Assembly (NCBI RefSeq): GCF_022458985.1
Contig: NC_061782.1
Location: 14,615,172-14,679,171, forward strand
DNA length: 64,000 bases
Direction of reading: 5' to 3'
From: Mugil cephalus
Taxonomy: Eukaryota > Chordata > Actinopteri > Mugiliformes > Mugilidae
Made by a program: the position numbers and the translations under genes. Below, piece after piece: positions 1 through 14,852 of the stretch. The notes beneath the pieces are model-generated. The model was not told the DNA's origin and did no database searches. It saw only the letters and a list, made by a program, of their open reading frames with translations. Positions within the stretch are counted from its first letter, which is position 1. Each line of letters opens with the position of its first letter.

Positions 1-1888
1 GTAGTTCCATATGTAGCCCTTATGCGGGAAAACATTGGCAACATAACGCAGCTTGCCCTTCTTCACATCCTGCTTTATTGGGTTCAGGAGGTCTTTTGTA
101 GCAATCTGTAAAACACATTGTATTACTTATAGACACAACTAATGCAAAAAAATATATACATATTATTTAGGTTGAAGGAAATGTATGATTTAAAAAAATA
201 ATGTACAAAATTAAAACACAGGTAGGTATATAAGGTATAAAATCAGACCCATCATACCTCCATCTTTGCATTTGTCCATCTTGGTACTTCAACAACCATG
301 TGAAAGATGTTCTATAAGGGAGAAAAAAGAACATAAATCACATTAAAATCTTGACCTAATTGAATATATGAAGTGATTTTGAGCTACGTCACGATTGCAC
401 ACGTAACGCTCTGGCTCTTATCACTGCAGTCATAAGATAAAAGATCATCTGCTGCTATCACAAGCCGTATTGACACAGCAGACGGAAAATAAAGAGTAAA
501 GGCCACTGCCTTGCTGATAGACTTTGACTACACTATTGTGGAGAGTACTGCCTGAAGCAAGACACTGTAGCTACAAATTCTACACATGTACAACAGAAGT
601 GCAAACGTTATTTGACCAGAGGACATAAAGAATACACACACATATTAGCATACTCTGTAGAGTAAAGGTGAGGCACTGTGTGCTTTCTTACCTGACTCTC
701 ATCTGCATAAATTGGTACGTCGTGAAACGGCGAGATGTACTTTCCTTCTGCATTTTCTGCAAAACACAATAAAATGCAGTGTGAATACAGCCAGAATACA
801 CAGATTGTGATTTATTATACTTATATCAACAAATCTTAATCATGACACTACGGTAAACTGCTCTACTTCCTACTTTCACTTCTTGCCATATGCCACAGCT
901 ATTACTACTATTCTTCTGTTTGTTTATGTTATGTAATGAAACAGTTCACATGCTAGCAAAGATGGTGCCAGTTTTACATTTAAAGCCCACTCCACAATAG
1001 CTACCATGCATACTTAACCGATGTTAGCTGAGGTTTATTTTGCCCATATGTTAAAATTAAGTCGGCATCAGTGTTTAATTATGAATTATGACTAACTTTA
1101 TTTGAGTCTAAACTCAACTGCCAATTGATTGTGTGCGATAGTCATTCTAATTTAATAGTCCTGCACAAAATCTCATTATCATGCAGGTTGTGGTATTCAG
1201 CATTAGTTTAAAATAACCAGAGCTGTTGATTCAACTTTTCATATATTAATCAGTTTAACAACACCACTTGGCTATGTCCACCAAAATGATCACACAGTTA
1301 AATACTAAATAGGCTAGTCCATCTGTGAAATTACAAGGATTGTCTGTCCAGTAGTCAATATCAATGGATTCATTCACATATAAGAATCAAAGCGGGCGTT
1401 GTCCCCTCACTTTTTACGATCCAATCCCGGATGACGCGTTTAAGCACTTTACGTGATTTACCGACATAATAAGCTTACTTCTATCAGAATCAGACAACAA
1501 TAATGTAACAAAGTCGAGGAGTATTTGATGTCAAAGACGCATCATCTTACTTGCTGTAGCCGGGGGAACCGGCAGGACTGGTCTGCGCAATTATAGCGAA
1601 CCATTAGGAGCCCTTAGGAGTAGGCAAAATAATAAATATCGCGATCTGCGACAGTTTCCAGTGCAATAAGATACATAGTTGATGCTAATGACACGATGAA
1701 ACAAACCAGGAAAGAATAAATGAATAAGTGACACGTGGGAGATTTCCCGGTCCGCGGTATTTGTGTAGAGTCCTCAAAGTATCACACGGAGACAGAAGTT
1801 TATTACATCTACTATTTTTCCACTTACTGAAGAACAGGCGGTAGCTCAGGGAGTTCGGGTTCCCCCTCTCTTCTACCGTGAAGCTCAT
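1..1888 (-). CDS. ppa1: Inorganic pyrophosphatase, 5' coding exons (partial)
   Basis: Soluble family I inorganic pyrophosphatase hydrolyses pyrophosphate to two phosphates in the cytosol and pulls biosynthetic reactions forward. Four minus-strand coding exons can be read: 1828-1888 (start ATG 1886-1888), 692-756, 258-311, and 1-105, which runs off the window. All joins keep frame with GT donors and AG acceptors (phase 1 after exon 1, then phase 0). They encode 95 residues of a protein usually near 289. By comparison with the yeast enzyme, the metal and phosphate ligands visible here are Glu50, Lys58, Glu60, Arg80, Tyr91 and Tyr95, in the segments [13 protein letters not shown] and [16 protein letters not shown]. 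The start is the first Met and matches the short family N-terminus. The a or b fish paralogue cannot be decided. Identification rests on near-identity to vertebrate PPA1; the catalytic aspartate region lies outside the window. Confidence 0.95.
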
Positions 1889-2040
1889 GTTTAAGTGCAG
1901 GGTCGTATTGCTGACTGAACCTGGGATGGTGGATGACGGCGGAAGGAGTCGTCGGAGCGCTCACTAGCTTTTTTTCTTTTGGTCGCAGAGGGCACCGCGC
2001 AGGCGCAGATTAACGATGCGTTCAACGACTAACGATAATA
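1889..2040 (-). promoter_or_regulatory. Probable ppa1 promoter and 5'UTR with NRF-1-like site
   Basis: This CpG-containing stretch lies just upstream of the ppa1 start codon. Positions 1996-2006 read cgcgcaggcgc, a close match to the palindromic NRF-1 consensus typical of TATA-less housekeeping promoters. No TATA box is evident in the direction of ppa1. The transcription start is not determinable, so the boundary is approximate. Confidence 0.5.
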
Positions 2041-2254
2041 TCTGTAAGTTTTGATTTGATCACTATAAAATACCGCAGATTTGCCATAAACGTCTTTTAA
2101 TCTTATAATAATATTGTCATCAGAATATTAAAAAAATATTTTTTTGTATAATCCTGTTCTCTCAAAATATGTTGACATTTCCTTATGACTAAAATGATCG
2201 GTCAGTAACCGTACTTGGACGTCAGCATTTTTCTCTATAAGACCACCCATTCAG

Positions 2255-2460
2255 TGCTGGTAATGATTATTTATTATTATTATATATTTATTAATTTGTG
2301 ATACTGTATTGATCCCAAAAGCGAAATTATCTTTCTGCATTTTGACACAGTCGGAGCAATGTGCTGCAGCCTCTGACAGTAGCCAATATATTTGATTACT
2401 CCCTGGTGCCTTTAAGGTCATGTACAAATGCAATGGGTGAGGACAATCATTGGAGAGCAA
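2255..2460 (-). mobile_element. Retroelement 3' tail, inverted (LINE-like)
   Basis: The segment beginning near 2295 (actgtattgatcccaaaagc) matches the reverse complement of the typical fish non-LTR retroelement 3' end, which reads roughly as a 'gatcaataaagt' tail. A second, better conserved tail of the same type is at 40298-40460. It is followed directly by plus-strand LINE sequence, so the two pieces are inverted relative to each other. The inner boundary is uncertain. Confidence 0.5.
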
Positions 2461-3897
2461 ATGGATAGTCCAGCAATAGCCCTATGACTTTTACACCTGG
2501 CCAGGTGAGAACACAGCTGGAGAAAGTCAAGTAAGGCAAGTCAGTTGGCCCTAGGTCCTGAGTCCTGAAGATCTGCACTTCACAGTTGACTGGCATATCA
2601 TGCACTACCTGTTTAACCCGAGTCTGACGTTGGATGCCGGTACTATGGAAAACATCCTGCATAGTACCGGTGCCGAAGAAGCACCAGCCGGTTGCACTGA
2701 TGTCACACATCATGAAGGTCCTGGAGAGACTCGTCCTGGCTCAGCTGAGACCCCTGGCGGCCCCTGACTTTGACCTTCTTCAGCTTGCATATCAGCCTCA
2801 TGTTGGTGTGGATGATGTCATAATCTACTTGCTGCAGTGAGCTCACTCTCACCTGCATGGTGGGAAGGGCTCTATGAGGATCATATTATTTGATTTCTCC
2901 AGTGCTTTGAACACCATTCAGCCGTTTCTAATGAGGGAGAAGTTGCTAAGGATGAGTGTCAGCTTCTCTACTGTCTCCTGGATTGCTGATTACTTGTCTG
3001 ACAGGCCCCAGTTTGTTCGACTGGGTGGCTCCCTGTCAGATACTGTTGTCAGTAATGTGGGGGCACCACAGGGGACTGCCCCATCTCATTTTCTTTTCAC
3101 CCTTTACACCTCTGATTTCCTAGGTCTAGAAGTTCTCTGATGACTCTGCAGTAGTAGGGTGTATTAGAGATGGACAGGAGGTGGAGTATATGACACTGAT
3201 TGTGGACTTTGCTGAGTGGTCTTACGTAAACCACCTACTCCTGAACGTGGACAAGACCAATGAGCTGGTTATTGACTTCAAGAGGAAGAGGACACCACTG
3301 GAGCCCATCACCATCCAGGGCTTGGAAGTGAAGGGAGTAGTGGACTGCTAAGTAGCTGGGAGTCTACATGAACAACTTGCTGGACTGGAGGGACAACAGT
3401 GATGCTGTGTACAAGAAGGGCCTGAATAGACTCTACTTTCTCAGGAAGCTCAGGTCTTTCAATGTGTGCAGTGAGTTACTAGAGTCTTTCTACCAGTCTG
3501 TTGTAGCGAGTGCCCTGTACTTTAGTGTGGTTTGTTGGGTGATTAGTACCAGTAAAAAAGATATCAGAGGATCAATAAATTGATCCAAAAGGCTGGACAT
3601 GTAATTGGTAGGGAGTTGGAGTTGTTTGTCTCAGTGAGGGACAGGAGGACACTGGACAAACTGCTCTCCATTATGGACAATCCATCTCATCCACTAACCC
3701 AAATATTATAGGGACAGAAGAGCTCATTCTCCAGCAGACTGATTCAACTCTGCTGTCATAGTGAACACTACAGAACTTCTTTTGTTCCTTACTCTATTCA
3801 GCTGTACAACAGCTCATCATTTTGTAGCAATTAAGCTACTATGACCAAGCAATTTCCCTTGTGGATCATTAAAGTCTGTTTAAGTCTAAGTCTATAA
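2461..3897 (+). mobile_element. Degenerate non-LTR retrotransposon (CR1/L2/Rex-like), RT and 3' tail
   Basis: This is a 5'-truncated LINE. Conceptual translation in shifting frames gives reverse transcriptase landmarks: PVALMSHIMKVLERLV near 2690-2740, the aspartate box FDFSSALNTI near 2890, GAPQGTAPSHFLFTLY near 3060-3110, and the catalytic FSDDS box near 3133, now out of frame with the block before it. Downstream pieces resemble the thumb (LVIDFKRKRTP; RLYFLRKLRSFNV). The 3' end has the hexamer tail taagtctaagtct (about 3884-3895). Several frameshifts and stops show it is dead. The exact clade cannot be fixed by eye. Confidence 0.85.
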
Positions 3898-4099
3898 TCC
3901 TACAATAAATGTACAAATGGTTGTTTTGTTTTTCGGAAGTGTATTGACCACATTCTTTAAGGATGAATTGAAATGCAAGACTTTAGAATTTACCTTAAAT
4001 CATTAGTTATAGAAACTGTGTGGATATTATTATGGAAACCTCAAAAATGTAAACATGCTTGAATACTTCAACATATGTCTCATTTGATGTCCCTATTTC

Positions 4100-4480
4100 A
4101 TTTAATTTATTAATTTATGTAATCGGGACAATGCATATTAAATGATTTTTTGTTGTTGCTTTGTTTTGGGGGGTTTTATACTTCGTCACAATTTCTGATG
4201 TGCGATGGTAACTTATTCCAGGAATGTGTTCCTCTTACAGGTACGACCATTTGAGAGAATGTACTCCTACACCAGAGTACATTACAATCACCTGTAGTTA
4301 AAGCAAGTGCATTTAAAACTTTAAAAATGAGACAGACATCCATGAAGATTTGATAGCTGTCTAGGTCAAGAATATGTAACTTTTTAAAAAACATATTACG
4401 ACAATGTCCTCCTCGAATAGTTGCGATTTTAATCATTATTTTATCTTTCATCATATACATGTTTTTACTTTATTTTAAAC
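4100..4480 (-). mobile_element. LINE fragment, C-terminal end of ORF2, minus strand
   Basis: The minus-strand frame 4176-4460 encodes a stretch ending in FSQMVVPVRGTHSWNKLPSH, characteristic of the C-terminus of fish L2/CR1/RTE-type LINE polyproteins (usual pattern: short hydrophobic block, then S-x-R-G-x-x-x-W-N-x-L-P). AT-rich 3' tail sequence follows down to about 4100. It belongs to a different family from the copy at 2461-3897. Together, LINE debris fills most of the ppa1-eif4ebp2 intergenic space. Confidence 0.7.
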
Positions 4481-4629
4481 CAATTTCTTTCAGATACGCA
4501 AAGAACTCGTGCAAGCCGCGATTCAAGACTGTAAATGCCTTAAAAAAATGTATTTCAGTTATTTCATGTAAACTAGAATTTTAAATGATACTTGGCAGAA
4601 TCACTGCGTCTGTGTGGCCGGCAATTTAT

Positions 4630-4660
4630 TTAAAATAAAATAAAATAAAATAAAATAAAA
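4630..4660. repeat. (TAAAA)n microsatellite
   Basis: About six tandem copies of a five-base A-rich unit, just upstream of the eif4ebp2 promoter region. Confidence 0.9.
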
Positions 4661-4899
4661 GTTTCCTGGAGGATCTAAAGCGGGCGTCAGTGACTTCATA
4701 TCCGCCCGCAGCTCGTCGTGCTTCCTGCCTTGCTGAGGGAGGGGACGGTGCTGACGGCTGGGAGGACGAAAGGAGAGACAAGAAAGCCTTCGGGAAGATA
4801 TAAGAGAGTGGGGAACGGCCCGGGAGTCCACCGTCCGTCGGGAAATAAACACCACAGTTTTCTGCAGCTGCTGGATCTGTCCCCGAATCGGCGCTGAAA
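4661..4899 (+). promoter_or_regulatory. Probable eif4ebp2 promoter and 5'UTR
   Basis: A moderately CpG-rich segment directly precedes the eif4ebp2 ATG. A TATA-like gatataagag lies at 4797-4806, about 95 bases before the start codon, so a short 5'UTR of perhaps 70 bases is possible. No in-frame upstream ATG was noted close to the start. The transcription start is inferred only. Confidence 0.45.
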
Positions 4900-7117
4900 A
4901 TGTCGACCAGTCGTCAGCTTAGCGAGAGCAGGGCCATCCCGACCCGGACGGTGTTGATCAACGACACAACGCAGCTACCTCATGACTACTGTACCACCCC
5001 TGGAGGCACTTTATTCTCTACCACTCCCGGCGGTGAGGGCCTCTATCGTATCACATTATTATTATTTATTTATTTTGAAAGAAAGGAATGCCAGTTAACT
5101 GTATGTGGTGTTAGAGCTCTCAGCTACCTTTTAGCTGTTGCTGACAGTATGGCCTCGGCTGCCTTGTCATCCCCATCAAAACAAAAACAAAGCTAAGCCC
5201 CGCCCCCCGTTCCCTCTATCCGCGGCCTGATTGGTTGGTTTGCAGCGCAGAGATTCTAATAAATGCATCAGCTGATAGATAAGTTAAATAAGGTGGAAAG
5301 GTTTGCCATTCATGGCGAACAGGAATTTCATAAATTGCGTAAAGCAAATACGTGGCGCGGCTGTATATCATGTGACTGATTACAGTCGAAATAGGTCTAT
5401 TCCTAAATAAGGAAGTACAATAAATCTAGTAATAAACCACTAGTAAACTAGTAAATATTTTTTTTTTACTTGAAAAACTCTACAATCCATTACCAGTTGG
5501 AATTTTGATGCTATGTAGGGATGAAGAGATGTTCCTATTTTCCAATTAGGGGAAGATTTCACGTCATTCCATGATATTTAGTCTCCATTAGCAACACATC
5601 AGGGTAACACATTTTTTAAAATGAAGTTTTGGCTGCGATTTAACAGTTTTGTAATCGAAATGATTGTATTTCCCAATGATGTGTAAAGTTAAATATGAGT
5701 CCAGCTATTGAAATTTTTTTCAGTTAGAGTTAGATTCGGGCACAGCATCTAGCCACTGTCTTCATCACTTAATTACACATTTCTCATCTGCCAAGCACAG
5801 TTACAACACTGATAAAAAGAGTTTATTGTGTTTGCAGATAATTACACTTGGCGCCATCTTCCCGGTGACTTTGAATATCTGGACATTTAGAGCAGCAAGG
5901 AAATGTGTCTTTAATATACCATAACAATGCACAGGAATTTCTGCCAAGCCATTTTGTTACCTCATAAAATAAAAGTTCATCTCCACCGATATTCAACAAT
6001 TATAGATTTTCTCAATCTATACAACTCTGCTTCACATGTAGTTTGAGGCGAATCAGATTTGTGTTATCTACAGCTGTGGTTTATAGCAACACAGAACAGA
6101 AGCAGGGAGGAGTAACCAGAGCAAAAAGGATGAAGTGAAAGTAACATTGAGAGGATCTTATCGATGTGTCACACATAGTTTTACTGATAAGGGTCCCTGC
6201 TGCAATATTAGCCGGAGCTGAGTTATATCCGCTGTGGAAAAAAACATTGATATGTCTGACATATTTACACAGACGTTGATATATAGGTTTTTGAAAGAAA
6301 AGAAAAATACCACAGCGAAGACAGTAAAGAAACTTAGTATGTGTTTTGTGTCTTTTGTGGGTAAAGACTGGTGTACGAACTGTGTACATAAACATTTTTT
6401 ATAAACATTTGAGAACCGCTGACTCAAAGCTAGGCCACATATTCATACAATCAGTTCAGAGCAAGGACAGAACTCATGGGGTTCCATAGAGCAGGAAAAT
6501 AAAAATAAATATGGATAAAGAAATGAAAAGGATAAACACGGCTAGTTCATATCTCTGCCGGTTTGGGTTAGAAATTTCATGGACTTGTTTTCTTCTGTCA
6601 AATCACTGTATCTTCCACAGACATGAGCTGGTAGGAATGAATGCGTTTTTCTAGAGAATAGTTACTTAGACAGATAGCTGCTTGTACACAGCCATTGGGC
6701 TCACAACACGTTTGATTTCGCCCGCATTAGATAGTCTTTTGGAAAGGGCGTGAGTGACAGAAAAGTTGACGTGTGCTGTTGCAGGAACCCGGATCATCTA
6801 TGACCGTAAGTTCCTGCTGGACAGGCGTAATTCTCCCATCGCCCAGACTCCCCCAGCTCACTTGCCTGTCATCCCTGGAGTGACCAGCCAACATGTCCTG
6901 AGTGAGAACAAGAAGAATGAAGCCAACAACCACATCAACAACCATGATGGCAAGCCTACAACCGGTAAGAGATACGGTATGGAATGAATTACCTTTTCAT
7001 CTAATAGGCCTTTGGTACAATTAAACCACCGTTTCTGTGTCATTATATCTCAGTCCCTCATTGTTCTTTCTGCTTTAATTTCAAGGTGATGACGCCCAGT
7101 TTGAAATGGACATCTAA
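4900..7117 (+). CDS. eif4ebp2: eIF4E-binding protein 2 (4E-BP2), complete
   Basis: 4E-BPs compete with eIF4G for eIF4E and block cap-dependent translation until mTORC1 phosphorylates them. Coding exons are 4900-5032, 6785-6964 and 7086-7117 (stop TAA 7115-7117). Introns have gtgagg and gtaaga donors and AG acceptors, all frame-preserving, giving 114 residues (human 120). Visible motifs, in order: RAIP at 11-14; two TTPGG priming sites with Thr33 and Thr42; the eIF4E-binding YDRKFLL at 50-56; Ser61-Pro and Thr66-Pro sites; and the TOS motif FEMDI at the extreme C-terminus. The Asn-rich stretch at 92-99 (NNHINNHD) is typical of 4E-BP2 and absent from 4E-BP1 and 4E-BP3, which decides the paralogue. 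The gene lies head-to-head with ppa1. Intron 1 holds a copy of a segment also found in the 3'UTR. Confidence 0.97.
5457..5905 (+). repeat. Segmental direct repeat, copy 1 (eif4ebp2 intron 1)
   Basis: About 450 bases nearly identical to 7594-8096 in the same orientation. Relative to the other copy it lacks three short blocks of about 11, 22 and 22 bases (near 5502, 5602 and 5770). It ends abruptly at ...agcagcaaggaaatg, after which the two copies diverge. It contains gtgtttgcag near 5835, a possible cryptic splice acceptor inside intron 1. Confidence 0.93.
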
Positions 7118-9135
7118 CCAACTGGAACCACACCAGCAAAAGGAATTGACCTGGCATCATGCGTGCCAGTGGCTTGGCTTGTAGAAACCAATGTTGTGAG
7201 CCCTCATGGCAGCCATCTTCTTTAGCTCTTTGTCTCACTACTGGGTGTAATTTGTGTGAACCATGGGGATTCAGTATATCATACATACAGGTACAGTGTG
7301 GCCAACTCTTATTTGAATTTATTTCCATGGTTACCAGTGCAAATCAACATCTGCACAACAAAGGGAGCGGGGTCTGAATATTATTTGTCTGGGTAAAGAC
7401 AAACTGTCCAATTGGTCGATCGCTGTGCTCATCTTAACAGCTTTCAGTGAGTCAAGAACCTTAGCAGAGCACATTTATAATATTCAAAGTTAATTGGGGG
7501 ATGAGCTGGTCATTTTTTAGCACCGGCCTTCGAATCAGTCAAAAGCTTGGGTATCCATCACAGTTTTAAAGACCCTAGTAAGCACGTTATTTAATTTTTT
7601 TTTACTTGAAAAACTCTACAATCCATTACCAGTTGGACCTTTTCGTTTTCCGTGATGCTATGTAGGGATGAAGAGATGTTCCTATTTTCCAATTAGGGGA
7701 AGATTTCATGTCATTCCACGATATTTAGTCTCCATTAGCAACACATGCCTGTATGAGTTTCCAACTTTCAGGGTAAAACATTTTTTAAAATGAAGTTTTG
7801 GCTGCGATTTAACAGTTTTGTAATCGAAATGATTGTATTTCCCAATGATGTGTAAAGCTAAATATGAGTCCAGCTATTGAAATTCTTTTCAGTTAGAGTT
7901 AGATTCGGCCACAGCATCGAGCCACTGATTTCATCACTGAAGTGGCCTCACTATGACTCTTAATTACACATTTCTCATCTGCCCAGCACAGTTACTACAC
8001 TGATAAAAAGGGTTTATTGTGTTGGCAGATAATTACACTTGGCGCCATCTTCCTGGTGACTTTGAATATCTGGACATTTAGAGCAGCAAGGAAATGGTTA
8101 ATATCCCAATGTTCTTTCTTGGATGAGATGCAAGAAGACGATGAAAAACTTGAAATAGTCCAGATGTTTTATATGCATTTTATTTTTTTGATGCCATTTC
8201 TTAGTATTGAGGGGTTTTGGTTGGGTATATGCACTGTCAAGCCTTTGGATTTATTAGACTGAACCAGAAAACATTGTTTGCATCACGGCTTGATAGGTGC
8301 TATCCCTGAATCTACAAATCTGTCCCGAGTGTCCTTATCCATTTTACATTACCGTATTCTTTTCATGCGTCATGCCCGCCCATGCCTTACTTTACATGAA
8401 ATGCAGTAACTAAAACTAGGTCATCAATTTGTACTTTCCAACAGATGTTTATTTTTTCACTGTAACATTGAACAGGTAACATTGGACTTGGCAATTGAGC
8501 AACGCAAATACTTTTTATCTTTTATTTTCGACATGATTTCCCTCCTCAAGCAGCTGTTAAGTTGACAGTGTACATGTCTTTGTGGAATACTGAAGTTCAC
8601 ACCTCAGCGTGGCGAGAGTACAACATTTTGGCCCAATAATTAGTTCTTTAAATCCACAATCTTAGTCTTGTCTGATAATTGTACTCTGTCCACACAGCAG
8701 CTCTAAACTTGGGAAATGATTCACCACGACGTTCCTGTTTTCCATTCGAGTTCGTTCGTCATAATTACTGGGACTTCTGAATTCTGTCTATAAAAAAAAA
8801 AAAAAGATAATAAAATACCATTTTCAGTTTTGACTTTGTAATTAACTCTGACCATGTTTGATGACAAATACATCCAGGGGTTGCTTGAACCCAGTTTGCA
8901 TTGCACATTGTTGGCGATTTAAATGTCTTCATATTACATAATTCAGATGGCAGATTTATTTCGGATCTGTTTGGTTTGACAATGAGGGCTTTACATTATG
9001 TGTTGGAAGAGATTTGAAACAAACTTACTGTAAATTTCTGTTCTGATTTTAAACAACTTTATTTTAAATGAAACTCCAATGCCAGTGGACACTGTTGCTG
9101 CAAGATCAATAAAATTCCGTAACAAAGAAACTGAG
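7118..9135 (+). other. eif4ebp2: eif4ebp2 3'UTR with probable poly(A) site
   Basis: Mammalian 4E-BP2 mRNA has a long 3'UTR, and no other gene is visible here. AATAAA at 9108-9113 is followed about 20 bases later by a GT-rich run (gagattgtgtgttttt, 9131-9146), a good cleavage context, giving a 3'UTR near 2 kb. A later AATAAA at 9711 is an alternative but sits in a retroelement-like tail. The end point is a prediction. Confidence 0.6.
7594..8096 (+). repeat. Segmental direct repeat, copy 2 (eif4ebp2 3'UTR)
   Basis: The longer partner of the 5457-5905 repeat, about 2.1 kb downstream, with only scattered substitutions apart from three short extra blocks. The shared region runs from tttacttgaaaaactctacaatc to gagcagcaaggaaatg. 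Whether it is a local duplication or two copies of a low-copy dispersed element cannot be told from one window. Confidence 0.93.
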
Positions 9136-9659
9136 ATTGTGTGTTTTTCATTGTCTGGGTTTTGTGTAGTTCTTATTTGATATTTTGACAGTGACAAAAA
9201 GGATAGATTCATTAGTCAGGTCTTCTCTCTTTCAGTAAGAAGCAGGAATTTTGCCTTGTGTTTCTCAGTGATATTAAAAGTGTGTGAGAGTGGAGGCCTC
9301 TTTCCTGAAGTGTTACAAGTACTCAACTAAAAACACAAATCTGCATTATGTTGCATTATATAATAATGGTGATATTTCTTCTTTTACAATGACCAAGTCA
9401 AAGTGATTGACCTGATATTTTAGATATTGTTTTTGAATCCTAACAATAATTGCAATAATAGCCTTATATCAAGTGACCCCTGCATCTACTGTGCAGGAAC
9501 CACGTATGTTTGTCTGAAGCCGTCCATTTCATGCTATTGAAACCTTGACCTTTTGTATACTTATTGGTGAAGCCTGTGTACTTTTAATATTTTTTATATT
9601 CAGCTTGTACATGTGTGTCACGTTTCATGTCACATGTCTGAGTTTTGTATTAGTGTCAG

Positions 9660-9745
9660 TGTAAAAGAATGTCATCCCCTGACTGCAAAACTAATGTACC
9701 TACGGGTACAAATAAAGTAACCTGAACCTGAACCTGAACCTGAAT
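9660..9745 (+). mobile_element. Candidate retroelement 3' tail with (CTGAAC)n
   Basis: The sequence tacctacgggtacaaataaag followed by four CTGAAC-type hexamers (about 9719-9743) looks like the 3' end of a fish LINE or SINE, which typically ends in 'ataaagt' plus short hexamer repeats. It could instead be a distal poly(A) region of eif4ebp2. Confidence 0.45.
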
Positions 9746-11279
9746 GGGTAAAGAAGAGGTAAAGCTTAACATTACGTGCAGACACAGTCACACAATGAAT
9801 GGTTACACCAGTAGGCTATAACCATATATTTTTAGTGTAGGGTCACATTAGCATTAATTGATGACACATAAGTGACCAAACAGTCTAAATAAACTGCAGT
9901 TTAATATGAACAATTAGTCCACAATCAAACTACATTGTTGTCACATTGTGAAAAATCCTAAAACAATAAATCCAAGCTTCATTTGGCTACTAATGCAAAC
10001 TTTACATAGATGGACACACTTACACAAAGCTTTCATGATTAGCTTGGTGTGTATAAAATATACATACTGTCAGATTGTGGGTGAGATAAAAGTGAAAGCA
10101 ATGGACATCTTCCGCAGTGGAACTTGACTTTTCGAATGTCTATTTAAATAATGGGAGGAAAAATCACTACAGGTGACATACAGTATGATACAGCACTAAC
10201 AAAAACAATGAACCTCATGCAGGCTATGCACCTTAGTTTGAAGCTTACGCTTAAGACAAATAAGACACTAAATATGTGGGCTAGAAAACAAATCATAACA
10301 GTAGTTTGATAAAAGCCAGCAATCTCTGTACACTCTGAGCTAAGAGGCCGCCATTTATGCTACGGCAGAGAAACAGTTTTGGGCTTTAGTGGTCCAGTCA
10401 TGCATGGGGCAGGTGTGCGAACTTGTGACCATTCTGTGCCAAACCTGCTCTGCAACAAAATGTATTCTTAAGTGCTTTAATATTAGAACTAAAACGACTA
10501 CTACTACGGCAAGAGGCCTCGTAGTAGAGGGTACTAATACACTGTGCATTAAAGACTGTGTTCATATTCTATTCAAAAGTTGTTATGATGTGAAGGTTGT
10601 ATACAACTACTATTCTGACTACTACTGTATACAACCTATTGACTGCTTCCTGGTACACACAATGTGCAGATAGTGATGTGAAACGTGGGACTTGGGATCA
10701 GAAGGGGTTAAACACCAAATAATGGGCCTGGGCCCACACAAGAGGATGATCCACCATAACTTTTTATTTATTTATTATTACTTTTTTTTATTATTATTAA
10801 GCTATACTGTGCTTGTTACCATCCCATCTTCTGGAAGTAAATGGATCGAGCTGATACACACGCGCCATATCATCGACGTCTAGTGGACTAAATAGGAACC
10901 GCAGGACACGTTTACTTGACTGTTAAGATTAGTTTGAGTTTGTGTTCTTTGAGTTCAGAGTTTTATTTCATAGAACTATTTAGTCTTATCGAGTTTTATT
11001 GTTCTGTTACTGTACTCAGAAACTACGGTCCTCGGAAAATAATGTTTTCGTGCAAAAAGCACCAGCCTCTGCCTAAATATGTCAATATTATAGCTCACAG
11101 ATCTTTGCAGTGCCATTCTATACCATATACTTTCTGTATACTATGTTAAATGTAAAATTAAATAAATCATTTGCCGTGTGTTGTTGTTTTTATTTTTATT
11201 TCTTATGGTTTTTTTTTCTTTTTTCATCAGGCAATACAAGCAGTTCCCTTCAGAATTTTTTTCAGGCATTAATCCGGAC
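9746..11279. other. Intergenic, eif4ebp2 to rps24
   Basis: I see no gene here. Open frames are short and have no recognisable domain. A small perfect inverted repeat, ctactacg ... cgtagtag, lies around 10499-10527. The last 150 bases are AT-rich (aaattaaataaatcat near 11156) and lead into the rps24 promoter. Confidence 0.6.
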
Positions 11280-11331
11280 GCCTGCCGGTCCTTCCTCCTT
11301 TTCTACGTCCCTGAGCGAGGCCGGCGTCAAG
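11280..11331 (+). promoter_or_regulatory. rps24: rps24 core promoter and 5'-TOP leader
   Basis: The C at 11290 followed by an almost pure pyrimidine run (cttcctccttttctac to 11306) is the expected start of a terminal-oligopyrimidine (TOP) mRNA, as in all vertebrate ribosomal protein genes. This gives a 5'UTR of about 42 bases before the ATG at 11332. TOP mRNAs are translated under mTORC1 control through LARP1 and 4E-BPs. The precise start base is inferred. Confidence 0.75.
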
Positions 11332-14769
<3,438 letters not shown>

Positions 14770-14772
<3 letters not shown>

Positions 14773-14852
14773 GCCCGGACAGCCAGGGAGAGACTCCGCG
14801 CTCACGATGTTCTTGTATATTGTCATCAAATAAACTTTGGAAAAAATTGGAA
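14770..14852 (+). other. rps24: rps24 terminal exon and poly(A) signal
   Basis: The acceptor ttttctccttacag is followed immediately by TGA, the default stop. A short 3'UTR carries AATAAA at 14829-14834, with T/G-rich sequence after 14856. A 3'UTR of about 80 bases is normal for ribosomal protein genes. Confidence 0.85.

Noticed and set aside
8017..8262. 81-codon frame overlapping the second eif4ebp2 repeat copy
   Set aside because: It lies in the predicted 3'UTR, its first part is repeat-derived, and the first repeat copy does not preserve the frame.
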